Shown piece by piece: positions 1 through 11,174 of a DNA stretch of 64,000 bases. The notes beneath the pieces were generated by a model, which worked only from the letters and a program-made list of their open reading frames with translations, ran no database searches and was not told the origin of the DNA. This DNA is from Calcarisporiella thermophila CBS 279.70 (lineage: Eukaryota; Calcarisporiellomycota): contig NW_027192201.1 in NCBI RefSeq assembly GCF_041956535.1, positions 424,206 through 488,205 of the forward strand. The letters are read 5' to 3'. Positions within the stretch are counted from its first letter, which is position 1. Each line of letters opens with the position of its first letter. A program made the translations under genes and the position numbers.

Positions 1-84
1 TATTCTTTTGGTTCCATTTCATTACCTGTTCCTCCTCTCTTTTATTTCCTCGTCTTTACGCAAAGAAAGGAAGAACCCTATAAA

Positions 85-692
85 ATGGTGAGTAGCCCCT
101 AAAATGAGTGCTAGATGGATGGATGAATGTTGTGATCGATGGATGTTGGGAAAAGGCTCGAAAATCGATTGCTTTCTTGGACGATTCCATCCTTAATCAT
201 CATTTGAATCATAGCAGTAAATTTATCGATGCTTTTTTTTTGCATATAGGCCAAACGCACGAAGAAGGTCGGAGTCACCGGCAAATATGGTACTCGTTAT
301 GGTGCTTCGCTCCGTAAGCAGATCAAGAAGATGGAGATCACTCAGCACGCTAAGTACACATGTGCGTTCTGTGGCAAGGTAATGAACACGATTTCCAGCT
401 GTTTGAATTGAGGATGCCTTGCTTATGTCCTCAGAATGATTGGGCCGGTTTTCTCACTCTGAATCTTCAATCGTCTCTGATAGGACACCGTCAAGCGTGA
501 GGCAGTTGGTATCTGGAAATGCCGTGCTTGCCGCAAGTCTATTGCTGGTGGAGCTTGGACTGTCTCGTAAGTGAATTTTGGTTTAGTTATTTTCAGTTTC
601 TGGTGTGCTTAAAAGCGTTTGTTAATAGGACGACTGCTGCTGCTACTGTTCGTTCTACCATCCGTCGTTTGCGCGAATTGCAAGAATCATAA
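85..692 (+). CDS. RPL43: Ribosomal protein eL43 (L37a/L43), 4 exons
   Basis: This is a structural protein of the large (60S) ribosomal subunit. The exons are 85-87, 250-378, 484-566 and 629-692, giving 92 residues, the normal family length. The product begins [19 protein letters not shown] and carries the zinc ribbon as two CxxC pairs, CAFC and CRAC, one on each side of intron 2. The first exon is only the ATG: the 162-nt intron begins at base 88 (gtgagt) directly after the start codon. All junctions keep frame and use GT-AG. The leader just upstream is pyrimidine-rich, as is common for ribosomal protein genes. Identity is secure by residue-level similarity to the family. Confidence 0.97.
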
Positions 693-1248
693 TTGCTCTG
701 TTATTTCTAAATAAATGTCTAATTTCACTTAGATTTATTAAGAAATGGCAATGCTTTTATTACACAATAAAAGATTTTCCTCCTCTATTCTCCAATGCTG
801 GAAGTGGAATGGAATTGTCATTTACACATAATCTAATCAAATTCCATTCAGCTATGCTCGAAAGTAGTAATTATCCGGTTTTAGCGTGGATAGCATGGTG
901 ATAGGGCAAAAATTTTGCCAATCCGAGATTCCAGTGTCTTCGATCCCTGTGAATCATAAAGGATTTCTAATACTATTCCAGTGAAAAATCGAACAGAAAG
1001 GAGGAGAAAGAACTAGAATTTTTGCCAACAAATAATAAGGCGAGTCCACCCCTCTCTCTCTTTTCTTCCATCTCTGCTGATTAAGATTCTTCTACACTTC
1101 AATTTTCAACTCATAGAGAATTCCCTTGTTGTTATCTTGTTCCCACTCACCTTTTCTGAACTTTTTGTTATCCTCTTCTTACATTGATCCCTTACTGAAT
1201 TGACTACAGGGCTTTTCCATTTCTTGGACATTCACCACTCCAACTTCT
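693..1248. other. Intergenic, RPL43 3' end to RING gene
   Basis: AT-rich spacer. An AATAAA-like sequence lies just after the RPL43 stop, and a pyrimidine-rich leader precedes the RING gene. I see no further gene. Confidence 0.6.
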
Positions 1249-2550
1249 ATGGAAAATCACGACAATAGCAACCAAAATTCATCTCCAGCTGACAACCGTC
1301 CGTCTGATAATAACACACCCCCTGCTGAGCACAACCCACCAATTACCTTTTTATTCCAAACATCTACCTTTGTGCTTCGCCCTCGTTCTTCTGCGGCAAC
1401 CTCTAATCCTACAGAAGATGGTGCAAATCAACCAACTCCTGAGAGAAATCCGCAGGAACCAACCTCAAATGCTGCCTCTAGCGATCCGCCTCAACCTGGA
1501 GTAGACCAGCGGCGTCCACAGGGCCCCACCGGGATCCCTACGCTCTTTGTCGCCCCACAGATTTCGTTTATTTTTGGACGTCAACCACAAGATCAACAAG
1601 CTAGTCAACCAGAATCAGTCCCTGAGCCCGAGCCACGCATGCCAGGTGCATTCCCTGAAGAGGCAGAGCAATATGTTGCCGAAGAATCCACAAACGAGGC
1701 CGACAATGACGGACAAAGATCAAATCATAGAAGAAGACCAGTCCATGTGCTCTTCACGACGGATGATGGGAATGTGATGGTGTTCCCAATGTTGTTTGGG
1801 CCCTATATGGTACCCTTCATGATCATCACCAATCAGCAGGAGTCACAGCAAGGGCAACCTCCTGCAAGTTCCAAAGCTATGAAATCGCTGCCTATAGTCA
1901 CCATCACCCCTCAGGAAGAGCAGGAGGGAATCACATGTACTATCTGTCTCGAGGCGCTAACCTCGACCACGACTACGCCAATACGACGTCTTCCCTGCAG
2001 TCATAAGTTCTGCGAAACATGCCTGTTCTCATGGCTTAAGCTGAGCAACTATTGTCCCACATGCCGGTTCGAGCTTGAAACGGACAATGACGAATACAAT
2101 GCTGGGGTGAAGAGGCGGATGGCGGAGCGGGAGAGCGCCTTGCAGTCCCAGCAGCAAGAGGCGAAAATGGCGAAAACAGGTGATAATGAATGCATTGGCC
2201 AAGAGAGACGTGAGGCGCGTGCACGGGAATGCGCCCTCTCGCGAATTGGGTGTTGCGGGGTAGACGGTATCTCAAGTGAGGGGCCGCGTGTTGTTCTTTC
2301 CGCGTGTACACATACATTCCATCCCTCATGTCTGCGGACGAATCTCTCGATACAGGGCTACGAGCTCGACAGACTACAGGAGGAATCTCTTAATGTGCGC
2401 TGTCCATTGTGTCGGGTGCAATCAACGGTAAATGTGGCAGAACTAATTGGGACCGAGGAGGGCGGGAGTGCCAATACCTTGGCTTCACAGCATCCGTCCA
2501 TAGAACAGATTACCCTGCGTTTACCGGACATAGAGCCTGAATTGGACTAA
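1249..2550 (+). CDS. Double RING-finger protein, likely E3 ubiquitin ligase
   Basis: Single-exon gene of 433 residues. The first 150 residues are low-complexity, rich in Pro, Asn, Gln and Ser. A canonical C3HC4 RING spans about residues 230-272, with CTIC, CSHKFCETC and CPTC as zinc ligands. It is followed by a charged helix starting at DNDEYN. A second, spread-out RING-like motif spans about 335-388 (CC, CTHTFHPSC, CPLC). RING domains recruit E2 enzymes, so ligase activity is inferred from the family; the substrate is unknown. A RING plus a second RING-like repeat behind a disordered N-terminus occurs in uncharacterised fungal RING proteins. The start is the first ATG after a pyrimidine-rich leader. 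Confidence 0.85.
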   Translation: MENHDNSNQNSSPADNRPSDNNTPPAEHNPPITFLFQTSTFVLRPRSSAATSNPTEDGANQPTPERNPQEPTSNAASSDPPQPGVDQRRPQGPTGIPTLFVAPQISFIFGRQPQDQQASQPESVPEPEPRMPGAFPEEAEQYVAEESTNEADNDGQRSNHRRRPVHVLFTTDDGNVMVFPMLFGPYMVPFMIITNQQESQQGQPPASSKAMKSLPIVTITPQEEQEGITCTICLEALTSTTTTPIRRLPCSHKFCETCLFSWLKLSNYCPTCRFELETDNDEYNAGVKRRMAERESALQSQQQEAKMAKTGDNECIGQERREARARECALSRIGCCGVDGISSEGPRVVLSACTHTFHPSCLRTNLSIQGYELDRLQEESLNVRCPLCRVQSTVNVAELIGTEEGGSANTLASQHPSIEQITLRLPDIEPELD

Positions 2551-3465
2551 AGTGGACATTACTTTCATAGATATTTTCCTTTATTGCTCGCATATTCTAT
2601 TTTACTTTTTTTTCTCTTTTGGGACATTTTTTCTTTTCATATTTTCTTGATTGTTGTAATCTATCAATTTTTTATATTTCCCTTCTTTCTCATACTGTAT
2701 TTTATATTTGCCAATTCTCACCCTGTATATTTAATATATTTACTATTAACCATTCCTAATGTATTGTCGGAAACATCATGGAGCAGTTTGAAAAGTACAA
2801 TGCCTATTCAGACAAAGAGGCCAGGTCGATCGCGTCTGGGCTGGTGCGAGCACTCCTCATAAAATGCAAGTGGACGAGTGGGGTAGCCCATAAGGCCCAA
2901 CCCTCACTCACAATCCCTGTCATCCTCACGGCCTTTTTGAGGTGGGCAGGGGAGGAGGGACAAACATGAGGTTTGGAGCCCCCGCGGATTCGATCGATCT
3001 TGAGCATGAGATTTAATTTTCATCTGAAACATTACACCTGAAATCGGAAAAGCAGAGGCAGTTCATTTTCCTTGCGTGACACCAGGATAAAACCCTTTTG
3101 AGCGCCCGGAAAGGAAGGCGGCCTAGATATATTGTTCGATGGCCACCTTGCACTCGTCGTTCTGGCACTCCTTCAGTGCTCCATTAGCGATCCCTTTATC
3201 GCCAGTTTTTTCATTTAACAAGGGCACACGGGACCTCCTCTCCTTGGCCAGCTCGAGTCACTCTTTAGCACGCAATGCGCACCAAATTCGCACAGTTGAT
3301 AAACATCAGGGATTATTCCAGGGATTATACCAAGGGCTCGGCATCAGTCTATGAACCGTACCAAATAATGCGGAGGAGACTTCCGGCCCATCCATGGTCT
3401 CGGGCATCGAGTTCTTTCAAGTGGTTTGTTGAGAACCAAATACGTTTGTATTAACCTTGTTGACT
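2551..3465. other. Intergenic with short coding-like remnants
   Basis: No complete gene is supported. The first 200 bases are T-rich 3' sequence. Two short stretches look coding-like. On the + strand, 2778-2969 starts with MEQFEKYNAYSDKEA, faintly like a kinase alpha-D/alpha-E segment. On the - strand, a 3' end of a reading frame stops at 3123-3125 (see next entry). Base composition at 2800-3300 is less AT-rich than in other gaps. Confidence 0.4.
3123..3257 (-). pseudogene. Possible 3' exon or remnant of a small gene
   Basis: Reading the minus strand from about 3257 to the TAG at 3125-3123 gives roughly 44 residues of charged, protein-like sequence ending ECQNDECKVAIEQYI. An in-frame TGA lies immediately upstream. 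So this is either the last exon of a small gene whose 5' part is spliced in from 3260-3410 (an ATG reading MPETMDGPEVSS sits there, with several GT candidates), or a decayed gene. The C-x4-C spacing near the end recalls small mitochondrial twin-Cys proteins, but I cannot assign a family. Confidence 0.25.
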
Positions 3466-4576
3466 ATGACATTCGCATTGGCCAACACACCCTTTTCTGT
3501 ATTAGCCCTCACTTTTAGCTTCATTCTCCTTGTCCATGTTGCCCAATTTCTCGGCTGGGAATCTGCGAGCCAGTTTTTTTATCTCTCCTACTACGATGCT
3601 TCAACTAATCTCTATACCAAGGGAATCTATGATATATCTTTTGTCTTCTCCTGGGTAGTGGGCTATACATTTTTACGCGCGATTCTTATTCGCTTCGTGC
3701 TTCAATCGCTGGGCTCTCGCTGCGGAATCAAAAAAGCGAGGGCGCTAGTGCGCTTCACGGAGCAAGCATACTTGTTTCTCTACTATATTCTGGTCATCCC
3801 AGTGGGCATGCGTATCATCTGTACATCTCCCTATGCGCGCGACATGCGCCAGTATTGGATTGGGTATCCACACGAGCAGTACACCATGAAATTCAAGGCG
3901 TACTATCTTCTGCAGCTCGCGTTCTGGATCCAGCAGATCTACGTGCTACACATCGAAAAGCGCCGGAAAGATTATGTTCTCATGTTCGCCCATCACATCA
4001 TCACCAGCTCTCTTCTCGTAGGAAGCTATCTGGGCAATTTTACAAGGGTTGGAAGCGCGATCCTAGTTATCATGGACATTGCGGATATACTGCTGGCCGT
4101 ACGTATTTGCTTTGACAGTAAACCAGCGGATTGCATGTGTTTATTGACCGCCTACTCTCCTTTCTTTCTGTATAGTCAACCAAACTGCTCAGATATTTGG
4201 GCATGAAAAAGCTATGTGACGCTTGCTTTATCCTATTTACCGTTGTGTGGGTTGGAACACGCCATTACCTCTTTTCTTTGGTGGCCATCCATACAGCGCG
4301 TAAGTTCATATCTCCATACAGGGCTGATGTACGTTTATCTCGGCATTTACTATTCCACTTGCTTTAGTCGAGTCGCCGAAATATGTTGCTTTTGAATGGA
4401 ATCCAGCTCAAGGCAAATTCTTCACTCGAACCATATTGAACTTCTTTCTCTTCCTCTTTGCCTTATTGCAACTTTTGTTCGTATGCTGGTTCTATTTCAT
4501 CGCCCGCATTTTGCTCAATGTGATCCGAGGGGGCTTTGTGCATGATAACCGTAGCGACGAAGAAGAAGACGAATGA
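3466..4576 (+). CDS. LAG1: TLC-domain ceramide synthase (Lag1/Lac1 family)
   Basis: Acyl-CoA-dependent ceramide synthase, a multi-pass ER membrane enzyme that N-acylates sphingoid bases. Exons 3466-4098, 4176-4299 and 4368-4576 give 321 residues. The TLC (TRAM-Lag1-CLN8) hallmark is present: RKDYVLMFAHHIIT holds the essential double histidine, and LVIMDIADILLASTKLLRYL is the Lag1 motif, split by intron 1 after ILLA. Six or more hydrophobic helices are visible, and the tail is acidic (SDEEEDE) as in fungal homologues. The ATG at 3466 follows a short leader; a TTG 9 bases upstream is in frame but not a normal start. It is at the short end for the family, which lacks only N-terminal cytosolic sequence. 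Confidence 0.93.
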
Positions 4577-5042
4577 GCGAGGGGTACCGTGAGAGCGCTA
4601 AGTGGGCAAAGGCTATTTGCGCATTGGGCGCCAAAATAAAAACAAACACGTGTGCTCAACTATGACACTCACGACTATTTTATTTAAAATATACAGTATA
4701 TATATTTAATCTATTTTATCTAATTATCGTTTTTGTCAGTCAGCATCATTTATCCGGCAAATTCGAGGTTAATTGTGATATCAGAGCACTTTTTCCATTT
4801 TATAATGTTTCCTATAATAGCTGTCGATGGAGGAGCCAGTCTCCATATTAAATGGTGACCTTTTTCCGTAAAAAAAAATTGCTATTACGGGGCAATTCTT
4901 TTCAAATTATAGTATACATGAACAAAATCGTATTATCCACAAGGGGGAGGGAAGCATATATATCACACGAGAGGTCTATAGTACAAAACTAGAAAAGAAA
5001 AATATAGAATAACTTTGGAATTGAAAGAAAGCGGCCCCATGA
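4577..5042. other. Convergent spacer LAG1 / PTC7-like
   Basis: AT-rich 3' ends of the two converging genes, with TATATA tracts at about 4690-4710. Nothing else is seen. Confidence 0.6.
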
Positions 5043-6552
5043 TCACAGCCGCCTGTCCGGTGTGTCCTCATTCTCCAGAACAATTCCCACTAGCACGCTG
5101 ATGTCATCTGCCTTTCCGCCCTGGTAATATATTCCCTGTTGCATTGCTCGCTCCTGGAAAGGGGAGTTTAAGTTACGAGTATCCTGACTAACACTCTGAG
5201 CGCGATGTGCCAATGCGTCGCAAAGAATTTGTGGTTCCACCTTATGATATGGGCGCGCGTTGTTAGGCCCGATGTGTTTGACTACCTAATGGAGAAAGAT
5301 TTTGGTTTATAGATATTTGCCAAAATTACAGGTAAATAAAGACGGATTATACCTCCTCTAAGATATCCTCATTAAATAAATTATCATATATTCCGTCGCT
5401 AGCCACAATGACGATATCGCCTTTTTGGACTTTGACACGAAAGGTTTGAGCGTCGCGAGGAGTGTCGGTTGAATAGGTCCCAAGTTGATAGGGATAATTA
5501 AAGGAATGCTGTTGCTCTTCGGAACGAAAAATGAAATCGTTTTGTCGAATGACGCTGACGCCGCAGTCTCCAAGGTTAGCGATTCGAAGCTCGTCGTCCC
5601 GGAGAATAGCAATACAGGCTGTGGAGGAACCAACAATTCCCTATAATATATTTTTTTGGTTTTACACATAGCCGTGTGAGAAGAGAGGAGTGACAGACAA
5701 ATTGTATGGAATACTTGCCATTTTTTTGGCCTCTATCCGAGTATTCTCGTAGCTACGCTGTAAAATCTCGACAGGCTCTACATTGAAGTAATCAGCAAAT
5801 TCATCGCACTCAATATTATCATATTTCTCCAATTCTAAATAGGCGTAGTGCATTAACATCCGCGCATACAGAGCCGGACTTGCGTGGGGTTCGCCATGCC
5901 ACCCTCCCACTCCGTCTGCTACTCCAAGCGAATCTGCGCGATGATAAAAGGAATCCTCACCCACTTGGACACTTCCAAAAAATCGAGATTCATCCACCTC
6001 TATAGGAGGGGCAAGTGGTTTGCGCTCCTCCTTATTTGCGAAGCCATTGGAGAATCCATTGGCGTGATGGTGCCGTTTTTTGGGGATTCCTGCCCCAGCA
6101 TGCAGGAACACGTAGTTATGTCTTGGAATCGATTTTTCAAAAATGTCTAACTCACGAACGGTCGAAACGGACGCGTCAGATCCGGACCATATCCGTCGCC
6201 TTTGTCGCGGACGCAGCATATGATGCTGCGAAGAAGAGGGGGTAATTGGAAAAAGGGGCGAATGGAAATGGGTTAGGCGTTGTGAGGGGACGAGGGCGAT
6301 GGCAGGCGTGGTAATGCGAGCAGGACATAGGTGGGCGGAGGAAGTGTGCGGGCAGGCATTCCGAAGGAGGGCTGCAGGCTGACGGGTGTGAAAGTGGAAT
6401 GGGCGGAATGAAGACGACGATAATAAAGGGAGGTCACGAAAAGGTGCGATAAACGATTGAAAAGGGGTGGAGGAAAATATATTCTGCAGCCGCGGCGGAG
6501 CAGAGGAAAAGCGGCGATGTACTAATGTAGCCACTTTGTGAGCCTTTGTCAT
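5043..6552 (-). CDS. PTC7: PP2C-type phosphatase, PPTC7/Ptc7 family
   Basis: Metal-dependent Ser/Thr phosphatase of the mitochondrial Ptc7 branch, which in yeast and animals acts on matrix proteins including coenzyme Q factors. Exons (minus) are 6552-5719, 5640-5353 and 5285-5043, giving 454 residues. The first 100 residues are rich in Arg, Ser and Phe with few acidic residues, like a mitochondrial presequence. PP2C motifs are clear: SLGVADGVGGW at about 208-218, GSSTACIAIL, IANLGDCGVSVIR, DIVIVASDGIYDNL and GGKADDISVLVG near the end. Intron 1 (5718-5641) is a GC-AG intron; the nearby GT would break the frame and lose the GSSTA motif. The start is the first in-frame ATG; an upstream TTG at 6630 is rejected. 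Confidence 0.93.
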
Positions 6553-6776
6553 TTTTGTTTGGAAACTTCTCAGTGAATAGGCGACCGTAATGAAGAGAGA
6601 GGACCAGGCTGTCCTTAAAGGTGAAGGCAAAAAAAAACGTGCGAAGACCTTGTGACGTGTGATCTCGAATCTTTTGGAAGCAGTCCCATTTGACTGTCAC
6701 GGCACTGTAAATAACCAAAAAGAATCGAAATTTTATTTCTATAGAGTCGAGAGTTGATCCTCGAAACAAGTGAGCG
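6553..6776. promoter_or_regulatory. Divergent promoter PTC7-like / UTP14
   Basis: 224 bp separate the two start codons. An A/T stretch (GAAATTTTATTT, about 6726-6737) resembles the RRPE element of ribosome-biogenesis genes only loosely, and a CRE-like TGACGTGT occurs at about 6652. Function is inferred from position. Confidence 0.45.
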
Positions 6777-9234
6777 ATGGGGAAAGAGAAATCAACGAAA
6801 ACATCAGAGAAGAGCTCGAATAAAAGGTAAGCATCCCTCCTTCCTTTGTGAGTATTTCGAATGGGGAATCTCACCTCTCCCCTCCTCAGCAGCTCCGTCT
6901 GCCCACACACTGGCAAATCTCCGCTTCTATGTCGTCTTTGCAATACCAAACTCAACACCTCACAGCCCCTTTCTGCACCCCTCCCCAAGCGCATCCAAGA
7001 AAAATTCAATCGCCAGGCAGCCTATGAAGAGGCATCAAAAGAGATCTCACGCTGGCAACCCATCGTCCAAGAGAATCGTAAAAAGGATCACCTTGCATTC
7101 CCCCTCAATCGCCCGGCCCCAGTTCAAATTTCCAATGCGGGATTAGTGAGCAAGTTTGAGGCAACCACTGCATTGGAGAAGGAGGTGGCTGAAGTCTTGA
7201 AGGCAGGCGGGAAGGAGGATCAAAGTGCAGCTAGGGAAGCAATGGAACTAGAGCTGAACAAGATGTCGGTGGAGGAGGCCCAGCAGCGCCGCAAAGAACT
7301 TCGACTCATGCGGGAGCTCATGTTCCGTGAGGAGGCCCGTGCAAAACGCATTAAGAAAATTAAGAGCAAGGCCTATCGTAAGATCCAGAAGAAGGAGAAA
7401 ATGGCGCGACAACTGGCGGAGATGGATCCAGAAGATGTAGCCAACGAGCGGCTGAAAATAGAAGCCCAGCGAGCTCAGGAGAGAATGACCCTCCGGCATA
7501 AGAGCACAGGCAAGTGGGCCAAGGCGATGCTGAAGCATGGTATGCGCGACGAAGGAACCCGCGAGGCTGTTATGGAGCAGCTGCGACGCCACGATGAGCT
7601 CAAGAGGAAGATCCATGATCTGGAGTCGGACGAGGAGCTGTCGGATCTGGAGCAGGATGAGGATGAGGTAGTTAGCGATGATCAACAAGCTGGGGAGGAG
7701 GAAGAAGATGCGAGACAGCAGGCATTAAGAGAGCTTGCGGAGTTGGATGCCGAGGAGCAAGCACCCAAAAAGGGGGTGTTTGCCATGAAATTCATGCAAC
7801 AGGCCGAGTCGCGGCGACGTGCCGAAACCCAGGCTATGCTTGAGGCTTTCAGGGAGGAGCTCGAGTTTGGTGGGTTAAGTGACGAGGAGGAGGATGACGA
7901 GGACGGGGAGGATGAGGAGGGTGACGAGACTCGAAAAAAGCGGAGGAAGACAGACAACAAGGGGGCAAAGAAAGATAAGAAGTTGGGAGCCACCGTTGCC
8001 AATAACCCTGGACGAATGGTGTTCGGAGCAGGTAACCCCGAGGATATACAACGGATGCAACGAGAGCAAAGGGAGGCAGAGATGGAGGACGGAGAGAACA
8101 CCCTTGAGTTGAACGATGCAGGGCAAATCACTAAAGTAGCAAGCTCCGCCGCACACACGACTAAGATGTCGGGCCCAGTCAATGCTCTGGCGAAGAAGGC
8201 TACCGAGGAGGCAGCGGCCAACGAAATGGAGCTGGCTCCTGGCGAAGAGGAAAACCCGTGGATCCAAACCGGATCCATCAAGCCCAGCAAAGGATGGATA
8301 ACCGGAAAGGACGACTCCAAGTCGGATAAGCTTGTCTCCAAGCTGAAGAAAAAGGGGAAGAAAGGGCAGGAGGAGCAGGAGAAGGAAGTCGAAATCGATC
8401 TCGAGCAGGTGTTAACATTAAATCAAATGGCTGAAGTTGGTGAGTATTTTGGAGAGCTTGGGCTGTCTTTGGTCGTGTGTTCCAGAAACTAATCCCATTT
8501 TCCCACCTCTAAATTTTAGCCAAAGAATCCAAGAAAAAGAAGAACAAGAACAAGAAAAAGAAGAAGGAGGAGGAGGAAATGAAAATTGCCACGACCACCG
8601 CTGACGAGGGCGAGGCTGCAGACGAAGACACTGTTATTTCGCCACAGATGGGAGAGGACGAGGAGGAGAACGAGACGGAGGAGACCTTAAACTTGGTAAA
8701 TGCCAAGGGTCCGTTGGCGTTTACACAGCGGGAGCTAGTTGCCCGAGCCTTTGCAAATGACGATGTGGTCGAGGTAAGTGTTTTTGCGATCAACCGGACT
8801 CTACCACACCCGTTCTCAACCGATCCCTTGCTCTGCACTTGTTTGCACAGGAATTTGAAGAGGAAAAGCGGCAAATCGAAATGGAGGATGCACCTCAGGA
8901 AACCGACATCACGCTTCCAGGGTGGGGCTCGTGGTCCGGCAAGGGCATCAAGCGGAAGGCGAAGCGCGTTGTGGTTAAGAAAGAGGCGGGGATCGAGGCG
9001 AAGAAGCGCAAGGATGCCAAGCTCAAGCACGTCATCATCAACGAAAAGCGCGTGAAGAAAGCAGACAAGTTCCATGCACAAAAGTTGCCCCACCCCTTCC
9101 AGACCAGGGAGCAGTATGAGCAAGCCTTGCGGGCTCCCTTAGGAAAAGAATGGAACACCAACGCCGTTTTCCAGCAAATGACCATGCCAAGAGTGACCAC
9201 AAAGGCCGGAACCATCATTGATCCTCTCAGCTAG
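6777..9234 (+). CDS. UTP14: U3 snoRNP protein Utp14
   Basis: Component of the small-subunit processome. Utp14 activates the DEAH helicase Dhr1 and is required for 18S rRNA processing in the nucleolus. Exons 6777-6826, 6890-8439, 8520-8773 and 8851-9234 give 745 residues. Family marks are RLNRQAAYE-like FNRQAAYEEASKEISRWQP near the N-terminus, the K/R-rich RKELRLMRELMFREEAR helix, RMTLRHKSTGKWAK, acidic stretches in the middle, NPWIQTGS, the C-terminal LPGWGSWSGKGIK motif, and LPHPFQTREQYEQAL near the end. All splice junctions are GT-AG and in phase. A Lys-rich run follows intron 2. Confidence 0.95.
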
Positions 9235-9586
9235 AGCTAGAAAAACTGCCTTGTTTTAATCTGCTGTATATATCTTACGGTATTTTTTTTATTTCTATTC
9301 TATTTCCGTTTTTCTCTTTGTTTTTCAGAATTTATACACAGAGACTTGTTTACTATTTTTCCTCTTTTCTTTTTTCCATCCCTTTTAATCTTGAACATTC
9401 CCACCGAGAAAAAAAGTCATTGTTTATCATTAGATTATCTCGAGCAGGATCATCGAAGTTCCTCCCAAGGAAGCAACAATGCCTATGGGTGTATTTCACC
9501 TAACATTTAAAATAAGCACATTACTAAAATCCTAACAAATACCAACTCCCCGCAACGATCACCATACATAGCGCAAAATACTATGG
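9235..9586. other. Convergent spacer UTP14 / metacaspase
   Basis: Pyrimidine-rich 3' sequence of UTP14 followed by AT-rich sequence. No gene seen. Confidence 0.6.
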
Positions 9587-10976
9587 TCAGAGAATAAAGA
9601 CCGTATTCATATCCATGGGATGTGAAGAGGAGAGCTGCGGCTTTTGAGAGTATTTTGCCGCCAATATCTGCCGCATTGCAACTAGCAGCTCACGATAAGT
9701 AAACTGCTGTCCCGAGCGCATGACAGTTGTGAAGGCATAGGACATGGCGCCCGTGTTCTGGCCACCTTCGGTTGTATCGGCCGAGGTTTGCATGTCTTTG
9801 CACCCTGAAAACATGATCGCATCTGGAAAATAAAAATATACAAATGCGGATTTAGCTCGGATTGAAAGTCCACCGATCACTTGAGGGCCTTTGCACTCAC
9901 CAGCAGGACTTGAGCGTGTTTGCCGCGAAATCTCTTTGCTCTTATTCCCGCGCAGCAGCGTATTCCCAAGCGAGGTGGCAGTTTTGAGTAAACCGCCGAT
10001 GTCGCCCCGCAGGTAATCGGTGCCCATGGAGAGAAGTGAGGTACCCGCCGTGGCAGCAATGGTCGTATCTTTGAGAGTGCCTTGCGTGCTGTACATGTAG
10101 GGCAGGTCGAGTGCAGAGCCAGAGTGACAGGAGTCAAAGAGGGCAGTGAGACGGCATCCTTGAGATAAGAAGAAGAAAAATGAATTAAGCACTAAGATAA
10201 AGGGAGGCGGAGAAAGTCAACTCGGTATTACCAGCTGGCAGGGGTTTCACCAAGTAGTAGTGCATTTCGTCATCCGTGAGCATTCCTGCAGAAGTGTGAT
10301 CCAGTGGGTATATGGTCTCATCCATCCCATCCTCTTCGTCTCCATCGAGATCACGGGCCTGGCCACCATGGCCGGAGTAGTGGAAAAAGTAGCTGTCATT
10401 AGGTTGGGCATTTCTAACAAGCCATTGCATGGCCGCAATGATATTCGCTTTTGTGGGGATGAACTTCGGATCCCTTTGATCGTCCGTCAGTGTCACCATG
10501 TCACCCTCTCGCCACCCTCTACTTAGCAGGAATTGCTTCATATTGCGCACGTCGTTGATGCAGCCGCGCAGTTCGCCCTTCTGGCCGAAATAGTTGATGC
10601 CTATTAAAAGTGCCCGCTTTACCCCTGTGCAGTTACTAAGCTGGAAGTTGGAGGGAAGTCCGTGATTGGGGTTGGCATGGGCCACGATGCCATCGCCGGC
10701 ATTAGGAGTGGAGGGTGGATATATAGAGGTGTTTTGTCCTGCAGAAATAGGAGGAGGGGGCCCAGGGGGCGGGGGATAGTACTGGCCATGTTGCTGGGGA
10801 GCATTGCTGCTCTGAGGCATCCCCATTGGAAAAGATGGAGGGGGGCCATAATTTTGCGGAGGCGGGCCTGGTGGCGGCGGGTAATACTGCTGGGGAGGAT
10901 ACCCGTATCCTTGCTGGGGTGGGTGTGGTGGAGGTTGGTTTCCGTACTGCTGTTTATACTGATTCCCTGGATACAT
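9587..10976 (-). CDS. MCA1: Type I metacaspase
   Basis: Calcium-dependent, Arg/Lys-specific cysteine protease linked to protein quality control and cell death. Exons (minus) are 10976-10232, 10158-9901 and 9822-9587, giving 412 residues. The first 90 residues are a Pro/Gln/Tyr-rich prodomain with repeated [10 protein letters not shown], typical of fungal type I enzymes. The catalytic dyad is intact: His in [11 protein letters not shown] and Cys in [15 protein letters not shown]. The start of the p20 fold, [11 protein letters not shown], is present, and the p10 part carries [15 protein letters not shown]. Intron 2 is 78 nt with no in-frame stop, so its retention would insert 26 residues rather than truncate. 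Confidence 0.95.
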
Positions 10977-11174
10977 TCCTTGGCTTTCGTTTTCCTGATT
11001 ATCTGTTCCTGATCGTGAAAGGGGGTGTGGGTGAGAGGCTGTGAATCAATGGCTGGACCACTGCCGCAGTCGGAAATCAGATTGTGGCAAAACTGACAAT
11101 AAACAAGATTCAATAAGCAACCGAAAGAGAGACGGGCGAATTCACCAGTGCGGTTTTTTTTTTTTCATTAAGTT
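10977..11174. promoter_or_regulatory. Divergent promoter metacaspase / DUF4460
   Basis: 198 bp between the two ATGs, with a T-run just before the + strand start. Regulatory role inferred from the divergent arrangement only. Confidence 0.45.

Noticed and set aside
2778-2969. Plus-strand open frame beginning MEQFEKYNAYSDKEA that faintly resembles part of a kinase domain
   Set aside because: Only about 25 residues look kinase-like, with no catalytic motif on either side and no splice partners. Too weak to call a gene or a kinase pseudogene.
7682-8341. Long minus-strand open frames opposite UTP14 and, similarly, opposite ASH2 and the GPI-type gene
   Set aside because: They come from strong codon bias on the real strand; the proteins are low-complexity Ser/Leu-rich with no domains.
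9823-9900. Possible excess of introns that are multiples of three without stops (metacaspase intron 2, TCA17 intron 4, the two-helix gene, FBH1, NOXA)
   Set aside because: About five of some 80 introns is close to what chance gives for introns of 40-90 nt (one third in frame, times the odds of no stop). Not a signal by itself.
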